Made by a program: the position numbers and the translations under genes. From assembly GCA_003049465.1 (NCBI GenBank), contig PYSS01000064.1, forward strand, positions 159,662-223,661: DNA of 64,000 nt. The letters are read 5' to 3'. The notes below the pieces were generated by a model that did no database searches, was not told the origin of the DNA, and worked only from the letters and a program-made list of their open reading frames with translations. Below, piece by piece: positions 1-11,117 of the stretch. The DNA comes from Magnaporthiopsis rhizophila. Its lineage: Eukaryota; Ascomycota; Sordariomycetes; Magnaporthales; Magnaporthaceae. The stretch's first letter is position 1. Every line of letters begins with the position of its first letter.

Positions 1-1588
1 GTGCAGCTGGCATGGGCTGTTTGAGTTTCTTCCCTTTCCTGCAATGTCGCGCGCGTTTTTTTCTATCTTTTCCCCCACGTTTGCACCAATCAAGGGGTCG
101 GGAGGAGAACTCGACCGCTCACACTGCGCCGCCCCCGATTATCGTACCCTGCAGGGACGCTTCCATGTGGGCGCATCCCGACGCCACGCAGCAGGGAGGA
201 CCCCTCGCAGAGAGAGGCTGAGCCTCTGGCTGGCCCCGTCGTGCTGCATGTCGGCCTTTTTATTTTTTTTTATCGAGGGAAGAAAGTAGTAAACGAGAGG
301 GCATGCTGCAGAGCAACGTTGAATCTCGTTTACTTTTTCCTTCTTTGTTTTTATCCTTCCCGCCCTTTTCAGATCTTGTTTGTTTCTGCACACCCTTCTT
401 TTTCGCGTTTCCCAATACGACCGACCGCCCATGTAGACCTCGGGCCGGTCGGGCGTCGGCGCGGACATGGCCGACCGTCTAGAAGAAAGAGAGGTGTGTT
501 GATTCGGGTTGCTCTCTTTGCTCTCAGCCGGCGGGAGTCTACCGCCGCATGTCTCAGATCAGAGAGGGTCTTGTTGGCTGGCTGGTTGTGGTGCTGCATG
601 GCGCATCTTCCGCTGCCCGCTCTTCGGCAGGCTTGCTGCATGTGTGTCCTGCGAAACAGACCGCTCCATTGGAACATGACCCTATCACCACACCTCCCAA
701 TCATGACCCTTAGCCCCATAGATATTGGAGGCCGTTGGGGGCTTTATTGGATGGGGAGGGAGGAAAAAGGAAATAAAAGGGGGGTGTTTTTTTGTTCTAG
801 TTGCTGTTTGTTGCTGCCTGTTCTCGTCAGAACCCTATTTGAACCCATCGGCCGGGGCGATGTGCGTGCATGGGTGAGGAGGAGGGGAAAGGGATGATGC
901 GTGTGTGCCCTTGACCGCCCTTTTCCTCTTCAAGAATCTCATAGGGCTGAACGGGGACCGGCGGGCGGCCCCAAGATCTGACGGTATGTCTGTCTGACTG
1001 GCTGCTGCTAACCAACTTGGCGTCAAACAAGGCACGCCCACCACTGCCACCACCACCCAAACAGAAGGTTCGAAGGCACATAGAGAGAGAGAGAGCGTGT
1101 GTGAGAGGACACATGGCAAAATCCCAGACAGACGGTGTAGTATCGGTTATGACCGCTATCATTATGCAGTCAGACGGCTGTGGTGATTTTATCAAGTGTC
1201 TTTTAATGAGCTGCTGGGGGCCAATCTATGGTAGTCGACGACAATCTCCCGATCCACCTTATCATCATCGCCCGCCTGTGACCGACCGCCAACCCGGGCC
1301 CTGGCCGCGTCGACATCAATCTCGTGAACGATGGAAGTAGCATAACATAGCATAGCCGCAATCTGCCTCGTATGTATGCTGCTGCGCGGTGGAGTCCTTT
1401 TTTTTTTCGTCCCGTTCCCGGGGGACTTGATGTCTGTCTGCATGGATGATGCTCCATCCATCTCGTGTCATCGGCAAACTAACCCTGTCCTGTCCTGTCC
1501 TGCCGCTGGTTTAAAACATCATCTGTCGTGATGCAGACGCCCTCCCCCCCAAGGAGGTTGGGATCTTACCTGCGTGTCCGTCCACCTG

Positions 1589-1592
<4 letters not shown>

Positions 1593-1624
<32 letters not shown>
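1593..1624. repeat. Poly-A tract (32 A)
   Basis: An uninterrupted run of 32 adenines in non-coding DNA. It is a slippage-prone homopolymer, one of several in this window. Confidence 0.95.
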
Positions 1625-1626
<2 letters not shown>

Positions 1627-2123
1627 GATGTGACGTTGACGCGGACCAGACGAACGGCCAGTGAACCCACACCCCCTCCAGCGGCGAAGAGAGACCCAGG
1701 GAGACGGGGAAGAGGCCATTCGACCCGCCGCCCGCGAACGAGGAACTACGTGCGGGAGAGGAGGAGGAGGAGGAGGAGCCCGCTCTGGAGTGGAGATGGG
1801 CTCGGGGACCCGTCAGCAGCAGCAGTCCCGGTGAGCGTGCGTAAGTAAGAGCTTGGCGCGGGAACCGGGAACCATCTCTCTCTTTCTGTCTCTTCATCAT
1901 CTTTTTTCAGCGCCCCATCGCCCATCTCCGTGGGGTGTGGTGTTTTCTCTGCCAAGTTTGGTTGTCGTGGGAGGTGTTTCAACCATCCGGCCGGCGCGAG
2001 GGCGAGCTGGAAGGATTCCGCCGAAAACGGCGAAACCAAGCCCGAGCAACTCGGCGGAATGGGGGGGGGGTCGAAGCCGTGGCTCGGCTCCGTTGTTCAC
2101 TCCTTCCATCCATCCATCACAGC

Positions 2124-2147
2124 CTCCTCCTCCTCCTCCTCCTCCTC
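2124..2147. repeat. TCC trinucleotide microsatellite
   Basis: Eight or so tandem copies of a TCC/CTC unit in non-coding sequence. Confidence 0.9.
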
Positions 2148-2255
2148 AGCACACCCACAAACCACCTGCATCCCGCCTCGCCCCAGCCCCGTGGACCAGG
2201 GACAATGTTCTCTCGCTGTCTGTCTCGGGAATCTCATCGGGGACCCGGCTTCCAG

Positions 2256-2279
2256 ACACACACACACACACACACACAC
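2256..2279. repeat. AC dinucleotide microsatellite
   Basis: Twelve tandem AC units in non-coding sequence. Confidence 0.95.
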
Positions 2280-2996
2280 CCCACCCACTCGCTCTTTTAT
2301 TCGGCGCGTCGTGTACGAGCTACCTCTATGGCTGGCCGGTGGTGGGTCCCAAGGCGGGTTTAGGCAGCCATATTTTTCTGCTCGTCACGAACGTGGGAGT
2401 TGTGTTTTATGCCCCAAAGAAGCAAACAAGCGCAAAGATGTTGTGCCGTGCCGCTCGGGAGGAGAAAAACGAGAGCAAAAAAATCGCGTGGTTCCAGTGC
2501 AATCAACCCATAATCCCTGCCTGGCATGATCGGTGGAGACCAATGTGCGGAACTTCACTGGTAGAACGAGCGATATGTATCTCATGTTCGAACTCAATTT
2601 ATCCCATTATTGTCCTCCACTGTCCAGCTACGCTATGTATGTGCAAGACACAACGATCCATCTCGAACTGGTGACGTTACACCTGGTAAAGGGTGAGAAG
2701 CCAGGGCGATGGGAAATCCGTCACCAGCCGAGCGGAGGTCGCTGCGCATAATCCCAGCCAATTTATGTTGTAGCAATAGTCAATGTATGTTGTAGCAATG
2801 AAATCGGAGCCGCTCCTGTTCTGCTGTCCTCTCTCTTCGTATTACGCAGTCTCTCCTGGGTTAAGGCTATAGCGTCGTTCTAGCTCTAGCCGAGCTTAAT
2901 AGCTGATGTAAAAGAGGATGTGCTACTCTCTACCACGTCGTAGTGTCGTAGCGTCTCGTCAGGCCGGAGCTCCTCGTTCGCGTGCGCAAGTCGCTG

Positions 2997-3443
2997 TCAA
3001 TGCAGGGGGGAGAACATGTTGTAGTCAAGCTCGGCCATGAGCGCCCGCACCGTCCAGTCGAGGTTGAAGTCGAACGGCTGGTACGTGCAGCCTATTGCTG
3101 TCTTGAGCACAGGTCAGCATGCTGCTGTTGCCGCCCCTCGGTAGGCCCGTCGGTCGAAACCATCAAATTAACCATCGTCCAGCTAGGCCCGGGGTCCGAT
3201 GCGGTTCAAAAACCCAGCCAGGGGGGCGATGGGCAGCGGACCTGGCACCTCAACCATGATGGTCGAGTCGTCCGCGACCTCGCGCCAGGAGGCGGTCCCG
3301 ATGGGCTCGCGGTCATTGTCGCGTGACTTCCCCGTCTGCTGGCAGAATTGGAAGGTCTGGAGCTCGGAGACGGGGGTGCCCGACAGGTGCGCGACCATCT
3401 GGAGGAAGTCGTGCCACTCGTCGGGCTTCGGCAGAGACACCGC
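2997..3443 (-). CDS. Small protein, 5' end unresolved, unknown function
   Basis: Two minus-strand blocks look coding because nearly all codons end in G or C. The upstream block (3443 down to about 3242) reads through PKPDEWHDFLQMVAHLSGT and WREVADDSTIMVEVPG. The last block (3091 down to the TGA at 2997-2999) reads CTYQPFDFNLDWTVRALMAE and ends MFSPLH. They join in frame across a candidate intron at 3092-3241, with a CTGAC branch-like site and an AATAG acceptor; the donor GTCCGC is weak. The start is unclear: a candidate ATG at 3615 opens MAKSAKAAAQ, but I found no splice that joins it in frame, and a TGA lies just upstream of 3443. The gene is divergent from the splicing factor at 3960. It could be a small real gene with an unusual 5' exon or a decaying copy. 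I do not recognise the family. Confidence 0.45.
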
Positions 3444-3615
3444 CTTGGCGTGGCCGTGGGGAGGTGCGGCAGATGATCACCAGCGGCACCGGCGGGGATC
3501 CTTGATACTAAAAGGAGGACGCGGAGATCTTTGTCGGCGTCCGCGTGGCGTCCTGACCGGACGAGATGTGTGCCAGAGGCGTACCCTGGGCCGCCGCCTT
3601 CGCGGACTTGGCCAT

Positions 3616-3959
3616 GGTGTAGACTGGCGTGGTAGACGTCAGATGGGTATCAGGTATTGAAATCGAGTGATGGGATCTTGAGAACAAGTGATTAGCAGGT
3701 TGTCTGGCGATGCGTCAAGCTTCCTGATGAATCTCATCCGTGGACGCTTCAACGGGAAAGCGCGGTGCAGCCGCTCAACAGTAACCCAGGAGCCTCCAAT
3801 GACGGTGGTGGCCCCACAGCAACGTCAATCAGCTGGGGCTCGAATTCTAGCACATCACCAACTTTGAATGTTCTTCGCACCTACGAAACAGCTAGGTTCT
3901 CCTTCCCGGAGCGGCGGAATAGGAGCAATTAAAAACGAAAGCAAAAGCCAACCGCTAAA
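3616..3959. other. Intergenic region between divergent genes
   Basis: About 340 bp between the candidate ATG of the small minus-strand gene and the CWC16 start. It probably holds both promoters. I see no clear TATA element or repeat. Confidence 0.5.
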
Positions 3960-5243
3960 ATGCAGGGCTTCAACATGGGCCGCTACGTCCCGCCCGACGT
4001 CGAGGGCACCGTGTCGGGCAACCAGCTGCACGGCAAGCGGCACCCCATCGGCTCCTCGGCCGCGCCGCAGACGGTGCGGTTCGAGATGCCGTTCCCCGTC
4101 TGGTGCGGCACCTGCACTCGCCCGACCATCATCGGCCAGGGCGTGCGCTTCAACGCCGCCAAGCGCTGCGTGGGCCACTACCACTCCACGCCCATCTTCT
4201 CCTTCACGTTCCGCCACGCCGACTGCGGCGGCGAGCTCGAGGTGCGCACCGACCCGGCCGCCACCGACTACGTCGTGACTCGCGGCGGCCGCAGGCGCGA
4301 GAGGGACCAAGATCAAGACCATGAAGACCTGGTCTCGCCCGAGGCCCTGAAGCGCGCCAGTCTCGCCAACCTCGCCTCGCGCGGCCTTGGCAGCGGCTCT
4401 TCGGCAGCGACAGCAGCAGCAGAAAGTAGCAGGCAAGCCGACCGCGAAGCAGCCTTTGCACACCTGGAAAAGACCATCGCGGACCGCGCGGCCCTGGCGC
4501 GCGCATCCACGCGCGTCGACGAGCTGGCCGCCGAGTCGGACCGGCTGGGCTGGGACAACCCCTACGCGCGCAACGCGCAGCTGCGGCGCGGCTTCCGCAC
4601 GGGCCGGAAAGAGCGCGAGAGGGTAGCCGCCGCCGACGCCGACGTCCGGGCCCGCCTGGGACTGGACGACGACGCCGTCGTGCTGGGCCCGGAGCTGGAC
4701 GTCGACCGCGTCAGGGCCTCGCTGGTCGACTTTGGCCACGGTGCTGACGACGCCGCCGATGACAAGGCCCTGATGAAGCCCCTTTTTGCCCCCGGTCATG
4801 ACAGGAACGGTGACGGTGCCGTGCCCAAGCATAACATTGATGGTGCGAGAATAAAGGGGAAGGACGTCGACACGATGCCCACAACGGCAAGGTCCAGTCC
4901 CGGCCCGTCGAGGGGTTCCCTCGGACAGGTCAACAACAAACTCAAATCGGCAGCCAAGGAGAGGACTATGGAGGGTTTAATACAAGAGATCGGGAGGAAC
5001 ACCAGGAAGATAAAAGATCCGTTTCTGGAAGGCTGGACTAGGGACTCTCCCCAGCGCCCCATTGCACTACCTGGCCTCAAGCGAAAGCGCAAGCGGGAAG
5101 AAGAAGAAGAGGAAGACGCAATAAGGGGGAGCGAGACACCGAACTCGTCGCTTACTCCAGGGGAACCGCCGGATTCGGGACTTCCTGAAATTCAAGCTCC
5201 CGTGGCTGCTGGCTTGGTTAGCTATGACTCCGATTCCGATTAG
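3960..5243 (+). CDS. CWC16/Yju2 family splicing factor (CCDC130/Saf4-like)
   Basis: A single-exon protein of 427 residues. The N-terminus MQGFNMGRYVPPDVEGT, the WCGTCTRPTIIGQGVRFNA segment (residues about 42-60) and the later FRHADCGGELEVRTDP block are hallmarks of the CWC16 (DUF572) family. Its paired Cys residues are thought to bind zinc. Family members associate with the spliceosome, and CCDC130/Saf4-type members differ from Yju2 itself in having this shorter opening sequence. The second half is charged and probably disordered: an Arg/Asp-rich stretch after residue 110, a basic KRKRKR segment followed by an acidic run near residues 376-390, and an acidic C-terminus ending SYDSDSD. The start is the first ATG before the conserved domain. 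Family assignment is firm; the Saf4-versus-Yju2 choice rests on the N-terminus only. Confidence 0.92.
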   Translation: MQGFNMGRYVPPDVEGTVSGNQLHGKRHPIGSSAAPQTVRFEMPFPVWCGTCTRPTIIGQGVRFNAAKRCVGHYHSTPIFSFTFRHADCGGELEVRTDPAATDYVVTRGGRRRERDQDQDHEDLVSPEALKRASLANLASRGLGSGSSAATAAAESSRQADREAAFAHLEKTIADRAALARASTRVDELAAESDRLGWDNPYARNAQLRRGFRTGRKERERVAAADADVRARLGLDDDAVVLGPELDVDRVRASLVDFGHGADDAADDKALMKPLFAPGHDRNGDGAVPKHNIDGARIKGKDVDTMPTTARSSPGPSRGSLGQVNNKLKSAAKERTMEGLIQEIGRNTRKIKDPFLEGWTRDSPQRPIALPGLKRKRKREEEEEEDAIRGSETPNSSLTPGEPPDSGLPEIQAPVAAGLVSYDSDSD

Positions 5244-5741
5244 ATCATCTTCCTTTCACCGTGTGTATTCGATAAGGATATTTCTAGATCCCTTGGATAG
5301 CTTTCGGTCTGCCTAGTCTGTTTGTTGCTTTTCTTTATGATACCCCGTTACATAGGTACATAGACATCTCTTCACAGCAAAATTTCAAGACACGTAACAA
5401 GTGAGTTGACATCAGAAGAGAATATCTCTGATTTTCTGCACAATAAAAGTGGCTAATGTAAAAGGGTCAACTGCAAACAAAACAGGAACAACCGCGTCCA
5501 AGGCATGTTGTCCTTCTTTCTCTCAACCAACCAATCCTCCAATACCCGCCAACTGGCCTAGATTAGTGTCGGGTGCGGCCGTGTACCGCATGCCCCGAGG
5601 TGCTGTGACTGACAAGTAGTTTCGACACACCCATGCCACATGACGTCCCAGGGAGCGACGTATGCCAGGTAAATCTACTCCATATGCTATCCGAGAACCC
5701 GAGACGTGAGGTGGGCTTGAAGGGACCAATCAGGCGGCCGT
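5244..5741. other. Convergent intergenic region
   Basis: About 500 bp between the convergent splicing-factor and beta-tubulin genes, AT-richer than the flanking exons and presumably made of both 3' UTRs. I see no gene here. Confidence 0.5.
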
Positions 5742-7650
5742 TTACTCCTCGGCCTCAAGAGGAGCCTCATCCTCCTCCTCGTACTCCTCCTCGTCGACAC
5801 CAGCATCCTGGTACTGCTGGTACTCCGAGACCAGATCGTTCATGTTGGACTCGGCCTCGGTGAACTCCATCTCGTCCATACCCTCACCAGTGTACCAGTG
5901 GAGGAAAGCCTTGCGCCTGAACATGGCGGTGAACTGCTCGCCAACACGCTTGAAGAGCTCCTGGATGGCCGTCGAGTTGCCGATGAAGGTCGACGACATC
6001 TTCAGGCCCCGAGGAGGGATGGAGCAGAGGGCGGTCTGGATGTTGTTGGGGATCCACTCGACGAAGTACGACGAGTTCTTGTTCTGCACGTTGCGCATCT
6101 GGTCCTCGACCTCCTTCATGGAGACCTTACCGCGGCTATTGGTTGGCGCAAACGACGGATTGTTAGTCACAGATCGCTTGGTTTTGCCAACAGGATAAGC
6201 AAAGTTCATGACTGTGAGCACTTACAAGATGGCAGAGCAGGTCAGGTAGCGACCGTTGCGGAAGTCCGAGGCAGCCATCATGTTCTTGGGGTCGAACATC
6301 TGCTGGGTCAACTCAGGCACCGTGACGGCGCGGAACGAGTGGGCGCCGCGGCTGGTCAGGGGAGCGAAGCCGACCATGAAGAAGTGCAGACGGGGGAAGG
6401 GAACCATGTTGACGGCAAGCTTGCGCAGGTCAGAGTTCAGCTGACCCGGGAAACGCAGGCAGGTGGTGACGCCCGACATGACGGCCGAGACGAGGTAGTT
6501 CAGGTCGCCGTACGAGGGGTTCGACAGCTTCAGGGTGCGCATGCAGATGTCGTACAGAGCCTCGTTGTCGATGCAGAACGTCTCGTCCGAGTTCTCGACC
6601 AGCTGGTGGACCGAGAGGGTGGCGTTGTAGGGCTCGACGACCGTGTCAGAGACCTTGGGCGAGGGCACGACCGAGAAGGTGGCCATCATGCGGTCGGGGA
6701 ACTCCTCGCGGATCTTGGAGATCAGGAGGGTACCCATACCGGCACCGGTACCACCACCCAGGGAGTGGGTGATCTGGAAACCCTGCAGGCAGTCGCAGCC
6801 TTCAGCCTCGCGGCGGACGACGTCGAGAACCTGGTCGACCAGCTCAGCACCCTCAGTGTAGTGACCCTTGGCCCAGTTGTTGCCAGCACCGGACTGGCCG
6901 AAAACGAAGTTGTCGGGGCGGAACAGCTGGCCGAAGGGACCAGCACGGACAGCATCCATGGTGCCGGGCTCGAGATCAACCAGGACGGCACGGGGGACGT
7001 GCTTGTTGCCGGAGGCCTAGAGCGCGGGGAGGCAATGGCGTCAGAAAAACGACACGTGGTTGCGAAAGAGGAGGCGCCTTCGGGGTCTATCTGCATACCT
7101 CGTTGAAGTAGACGCTCATGCGCTCGAGCTGGAGCTCCGAGGTGCCGTTGTAGCTGCACCAATATGTCAGAGCGGTGAACGGACATGTGGCCGAGGATCT
7201 CGCAAACAGAATACCTACACTCCATTGCTGTCGAGACCGTGCTCGCTGGAGATGGTTTGCCTGCCCAGGAAGTCAGTATCGATGATGGATGATCGCGGTC
7301 GTGGTGGGTGCGAGCGGTGGTTCGTACCAGAAGGCAGCACCGATTTGGTTGCCCTGAGAAAAAGATGGTTAGCATCCTAGCGTTTGCTGCCGGTTTGAGG
7401 ACTGGATGGACGGTTGTTACTTACGCACTGGCCGGTCTGGAGGTGGACCTGTAGTCGAGCAAAAGACGGTGGTCAGCTTCTGGTATCATTTTTGATGGCG
7501 AGGCTTGTCGCGTCGCGAGGCAGGCCAGACGCCTCAGAGACGCGGCCGACGATGCTGGATGGTGGGGTTCACGACCGAGCACCGAAGGGACAAACGCGAC
7601 CCTTGAATCTTGCTGAGGGCATGGGCAGCTCGACTTACAATCTCGCGCAT
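5742..7650 (-). CDS. tub2: Beta-tubulin (seven exons)
   Basis: Beta-tubulin, the GTP-binding partner of alpha-tubulin in microtubules. Splicing gives seven exons on the minus strand: 7650-7639, 7448-7425, 7353-7328, 7260-7219, 7153-7099, 7016-6226 and 6135-5742. They total 1344 nt, or 447 residues, the normal length. All introns are GT-AG. The start MREI is the autoregulatory tubulin N-terminus, the GTPase signature GGGTGAG sits at residues 140-146, and the tail is acidic (EEEYEEEDEAPLEAEE). Counting along the spliced protein places His6, Tyr50, Phe167, Glu198 and Phe200 at the positions where benzimidazole resistance mutations are known. All five are the sensitive-type residues, so the allele is predicted to be carbendazim/benomyl sensitive. 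The intron crowding in the first 54 codons is typical of filamentous ascomycetes. Confidence 0.98.
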
Positions 7651-8533
7651 TTTGGCTACTGTTTGGGTGAAAGCTGACCGATGTGCGTGGTTGCAAGAAC
7701 GGAGCGAGGTAGAAGGACGTTTGGGAAAGAGAACGAGCAAAGATGGATGTGATGGTGTTTGCGGTTGCTGTCAAGTTCTTTGAGCGGGAGGGCGGTGGAG
7801 TTTTGTGTGGGGAGAGCGAAAAAGGGGATTTGTTGATTTTCAGCCGTGGGAAATTTGCTGCTCACCGCCGCCTGCCCAGCCCAATGGTCCCGGCCCTGCA
7901 AAGTGGGAAGCCGCTCCCCTCCGGTCCTCCTTGTTTACATGGGTCCATGTCGCGAGGCCCGTGCTGGCGGCGCGCTGGGTCCAGGCAGCTAGAAAGCTCC
8001 AATCCGCCACCGCCGCTGCGCGTGGAGACGAGGCAGCGACCGGGGCAGCTCGTGCTTGTGGCTCGTGCGTCCTGCCGTCGGGCCAATTGCGATGGGCAGC
8101 AACGCATCAAAGACTCGTTAGGTAAGCAGACGCTGCCTGGTGCAGGCAAACACGCTCGGCAATAACGACACCGCATCTGGATTGCATATCCGGAACGGAG
8201 TGTTACAAGAGTTAAATTCTACCTAGAACCAGGGAGGGGGCTGAGGAAATGTTTCCTGTCTTCAAAATATGAGCTTGGCCTTCAAAGCAGGCGTGATCGC
8301 AAGCCAGTGGCGTTTCAATGTATTTTAATCTGTCAAACCGTTCGGGGCAAATTGTGCCACCTTCGCGTGGCACCTACGGGCCGCCGACGCTTGCGTCTTC
8401 CACGCCCTCGACGTTTTCCTCTTGGGGTTGCCCAGGGTCAACATAGGAACCAGACGGTGACTTATACAAAGTTTGTCTCTACTGTTTCTGGAGGGGAACA
8501 GCCATTTGGAACAACCTTATGATATCGCTCAAA
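7651..8533. other. Beta-tubulin upstream region
   Basis: About 880 bp between the tubulin start and the 3' end of the next minus-strand gene. It should contain the tubulin promoter and 5' UTR. A pyrimidine-rich stretch on the minus strand lies just upstream of the ATG. I see no additional gene. Confidence 0.5.
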
Positions 8534-10643
8534 TCAGCACGCGGCAGTTTTAATATCTACCAATCCCTCCATACGCCCTGGCACATCGTCTCTCCGGAAT
8601 TCTTGACATGCCCTCTCCAGCGGCCACACGACTTCTTTCAGCATCTCGCACCGCCAGGAGTCCGGTCCAGTCACAGATAGGCCATTGCCGTCCAAGCACC
8701 ACTCGACGGCCTGGCTAAACTCCAGCCCGGCGGCCTCCTCCTTGATTTCGCGTCGCCACCCGAGTCCCACAAGAACATCCGTCTCCAGCTCCTCCTGCTT
8801 GGTACGAGGCCTCAGCTGTTGATGGTAGCCGCGCTGCCATGCCCTTCTCTTCTCGATGCTGCACCTGAAGCAAAGCTCCTCAAGCACGATCCCTAGCCGG
8901 CTCAGCGAGGCTTGTCTCACCGCATTGTGGGTCAGACTCCAGCGTCCCCCATAGCAAGTGTCGACAGCGACTTCTTTGCCCTTGCCTTTATCATCCTCCA
9001 ATGATGACCGCCCTCTCAAGTGTGGCCTCTCCAGATCTAAAAGATGAGGCTCTTTTGCGTCCGGGAAGAAGATTATGTCTTTCGTCGTCCAGTGATGTGG
9101 GATCCATGGTGATTCCAGAAGCTTGAGGAAGGATCACGCCAGTGAAAGGGCGATAACCAGCCTCTCCCTGAATTTGAGTGGCGGCAGCTTGTCCTCGTTG
9201 ATGAGCTGGTGTAATGTGACGAATTCACATCGGAGCATCGTTTCCTTGGGTTCAGGATACAAATAGTACATGTAGTCTTCTTCTTCGCCACTGTAGTGCA
9301 GAACCCCAGCGTGCTGGCCGCCCACGTGTTCAAGCTTATGGACAGTGCCGCGCATTTTCGCAAAGGTTGGCGATGAGGGAACTGCTTGTGGTGCAGACTG
9401 CACACTTGTCTCCGTGGCAAGGGGTGTCATTTGCGACGTCGATTGCCTTGATGTGCTTGGCGTGGGTGATTCTGCCCGAGCTCTTGTGTCGACGGCTTGT
9501 TTGGTCACGGGCGACGACATCGTGCCAGCCAACTGCCTCAAGGAGCCGCTCGCGGACGCCATCTTCACCTGCGCGCCAGGCTCCCTCGTGTCACCGAGCC
9601 TTTCTTTGTCTCGTGATTTTGACCTGCGCTCTCTGGCCGCGCAGTCCTCCCCCTTTTTAGCGTCGGCATTCAAGTCATCTTTCGGGACCGGGCCGTCGAT
9701 TGGCGAAACGCCATCGCCAGGTTTGGGAGCTGCGGCTGCCTGGGCCTCGGCCTCTGCCAGCATAAGAAATGCCTTGCGCAGCTTCCAGCACATAGCCGAC
9801 TCCGACGCAGCAAACATCACTTCGTACTGGTGCTTTTGATGGGCAGTCTGGTGTTCCAGCAGCATGTGGGTAAGATGAATCATTGGGCAGGAGCAACTGC
9901 ACCATGTGGCTTGCAAGGCCCAGTAGAGGCCAGTCGCCTTTTTCCAAAAAGATAGCATGACCGGGTTTGGTTTTGCGGTCTCCCCCGCGAGGGCGGCTCG
10001 GCTGCGCTGCTGGTTGAGCTGGGCCACCTTATCGGTCTGTTCGAGAAGCATCTGGAGCTGTTTGTTGCGTTGTGAAAGCTCTCCGAGTAGCTGCCTCGCT
10101 TTTGATCCACCATCGGCACTGAGTGAGAGTCTGTTGATCTGGTACTCGATGTTTCCCACATCCACGCCAGGGGGCTTTAGTTTGAGCTCTTGTTCCAGCT
10201 GGCCGACGGCACTTTGGAATTCTTCCATGATTCCCAGGTAACGATCGTATGAGGTTCCCGGTCTCGTCTTGATGGATTCTTCAACTCCTGGAAGTCTCCA
10301 CTCGGGCCCTCCCGGCTGATCGAGGAGCGCTTGGATCCTGGGCAATATTTATTGTACAAGTTAGGATCAATTGTTTTCCGGCGTCATCCCATGACAAACG
10401 CAATCCAGCAAGGGGCCTCATGAATTACCTGGCATCATCAATCTGGAGGGGGAGCAACAAAGTCTTGATGTTAAGTTCAAAGACGCATTTTTTGTGTTCC
10501 AGATCCCTGCTGAGTGTAATGTGATACTCCCAAAATCTCCTCCAGAACTTGAGCCGCCGATCGACTTTTTTGTAAGTGCCGACGGCCGAGATGATAGTGG
10601 AGATTGATGCTAGAACCGCGCCAGCAATTTCGAACCCCGACAT
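8534..10643 (-). pseudogene. DUF7580-type protein interrupted by an in-frame TGA
   Basis: Exon 1 (10643-10429) encodes MSGFEIAGAVLASISTIIS and a KVDRRLKFWRRFWEYH segment ending LLLPLQIDDAR. Exon 2 starts at 10337 with IQALLDQPGGPEW. The 91-bp intron has a CTAAC branch site, and the junction matches the N-terminal pattern of fungal DUF7580 proteins. These are fungal proteins of unknown biochemical function, often found among HET/NLR-like genes. The middle holds a coiled-coil-prone segment and a low-complexity Ser/Thr-rich stretch. Near the C-terminal domain the frame reads RLVIALSLA, then TGA at 9134-9136, then continues in the same frame with SFLKLLESPWIPHHWTTKDI down to 8534. Those residues are the expected domain sequence, so the stop cuts off about 200 conserved residues. 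Ignoring the stop, the product would be about 670 residues. It is a pseudogene, a sequencing error or a truncated allele. Confidence 0.72.
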
Positions 10644-11117
10644 CGCGTTGTGACTAACAGAAGACGGCGTGGTGGCAAGCAGGCAACCTTTCCACAAAAA
10701 CCGTGAACTGAGTGGCGAGATGGTAGGAAAGGAGCAAAACGAGGGACGAGGGCGAAGATCATATATTGAGGGCGGGGTACGGTCTTACGCAAAGTGCAAC
10801 TATCACAGCCCAATTAGCACACGACATCACCTATCGAGGCGGGGTTCGCTCATCAGTCGGATCGGTGTTTGGAGGAGTGGCTGCTAGCCGCTCTCGTGCA
10901 TTAGAAATGGCCGACCACCCTTCCCAAAAATCTCTCACTTTCTGGTCAACTATCTATCTACCTTTAGGTGTCTGCCATCTTTCCTCCTAGTAGGTAGCCA
11001 TTATACGCTCGATAATTTCTTCCTAAGCACTGATATCGCCGGGACTGACCACCAAGGGTAACGGGCTTTTAATAATTGCGGGCTTGAAACACAAATTCGC
11101 ACCCAGCGTTCAAGAGA
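10644..11117. other. Intergenic region between divergent damaged genes
   Basis: About 470 bp between the divergently oriented DUF7580-type and C2H2 genes, AT-richer than the exons. I see nothing beyond presumed promoter sequence. Confidence 0.45.

Larger units (their letters stand above)
1..2996. other. Non-coding region with simple repeats
   Basis: I see no open frame here with coding-like codon use or a recognisable domain. The stretch holds low-complexity DNA: a run of 32 A at 1593-1624, a TCC triplet run near 2124-2147 and an AC dinucleotide run at 2256-2279. Open frames through these tracts translate into poly-Lys, poly-Leu, poly-Ser or alternating peptides and are chance products. It may contain promoter or UTR sequence of a gene left of the window. 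Confidence 0.6.

Noticed and set aside
5898..7106. A 402-codon open frame on the plus strand antisense to beta-tubulin
   Set aside because: It is a shadow of the high-GC3 tubulin exon on the opposite strand, with no domain.
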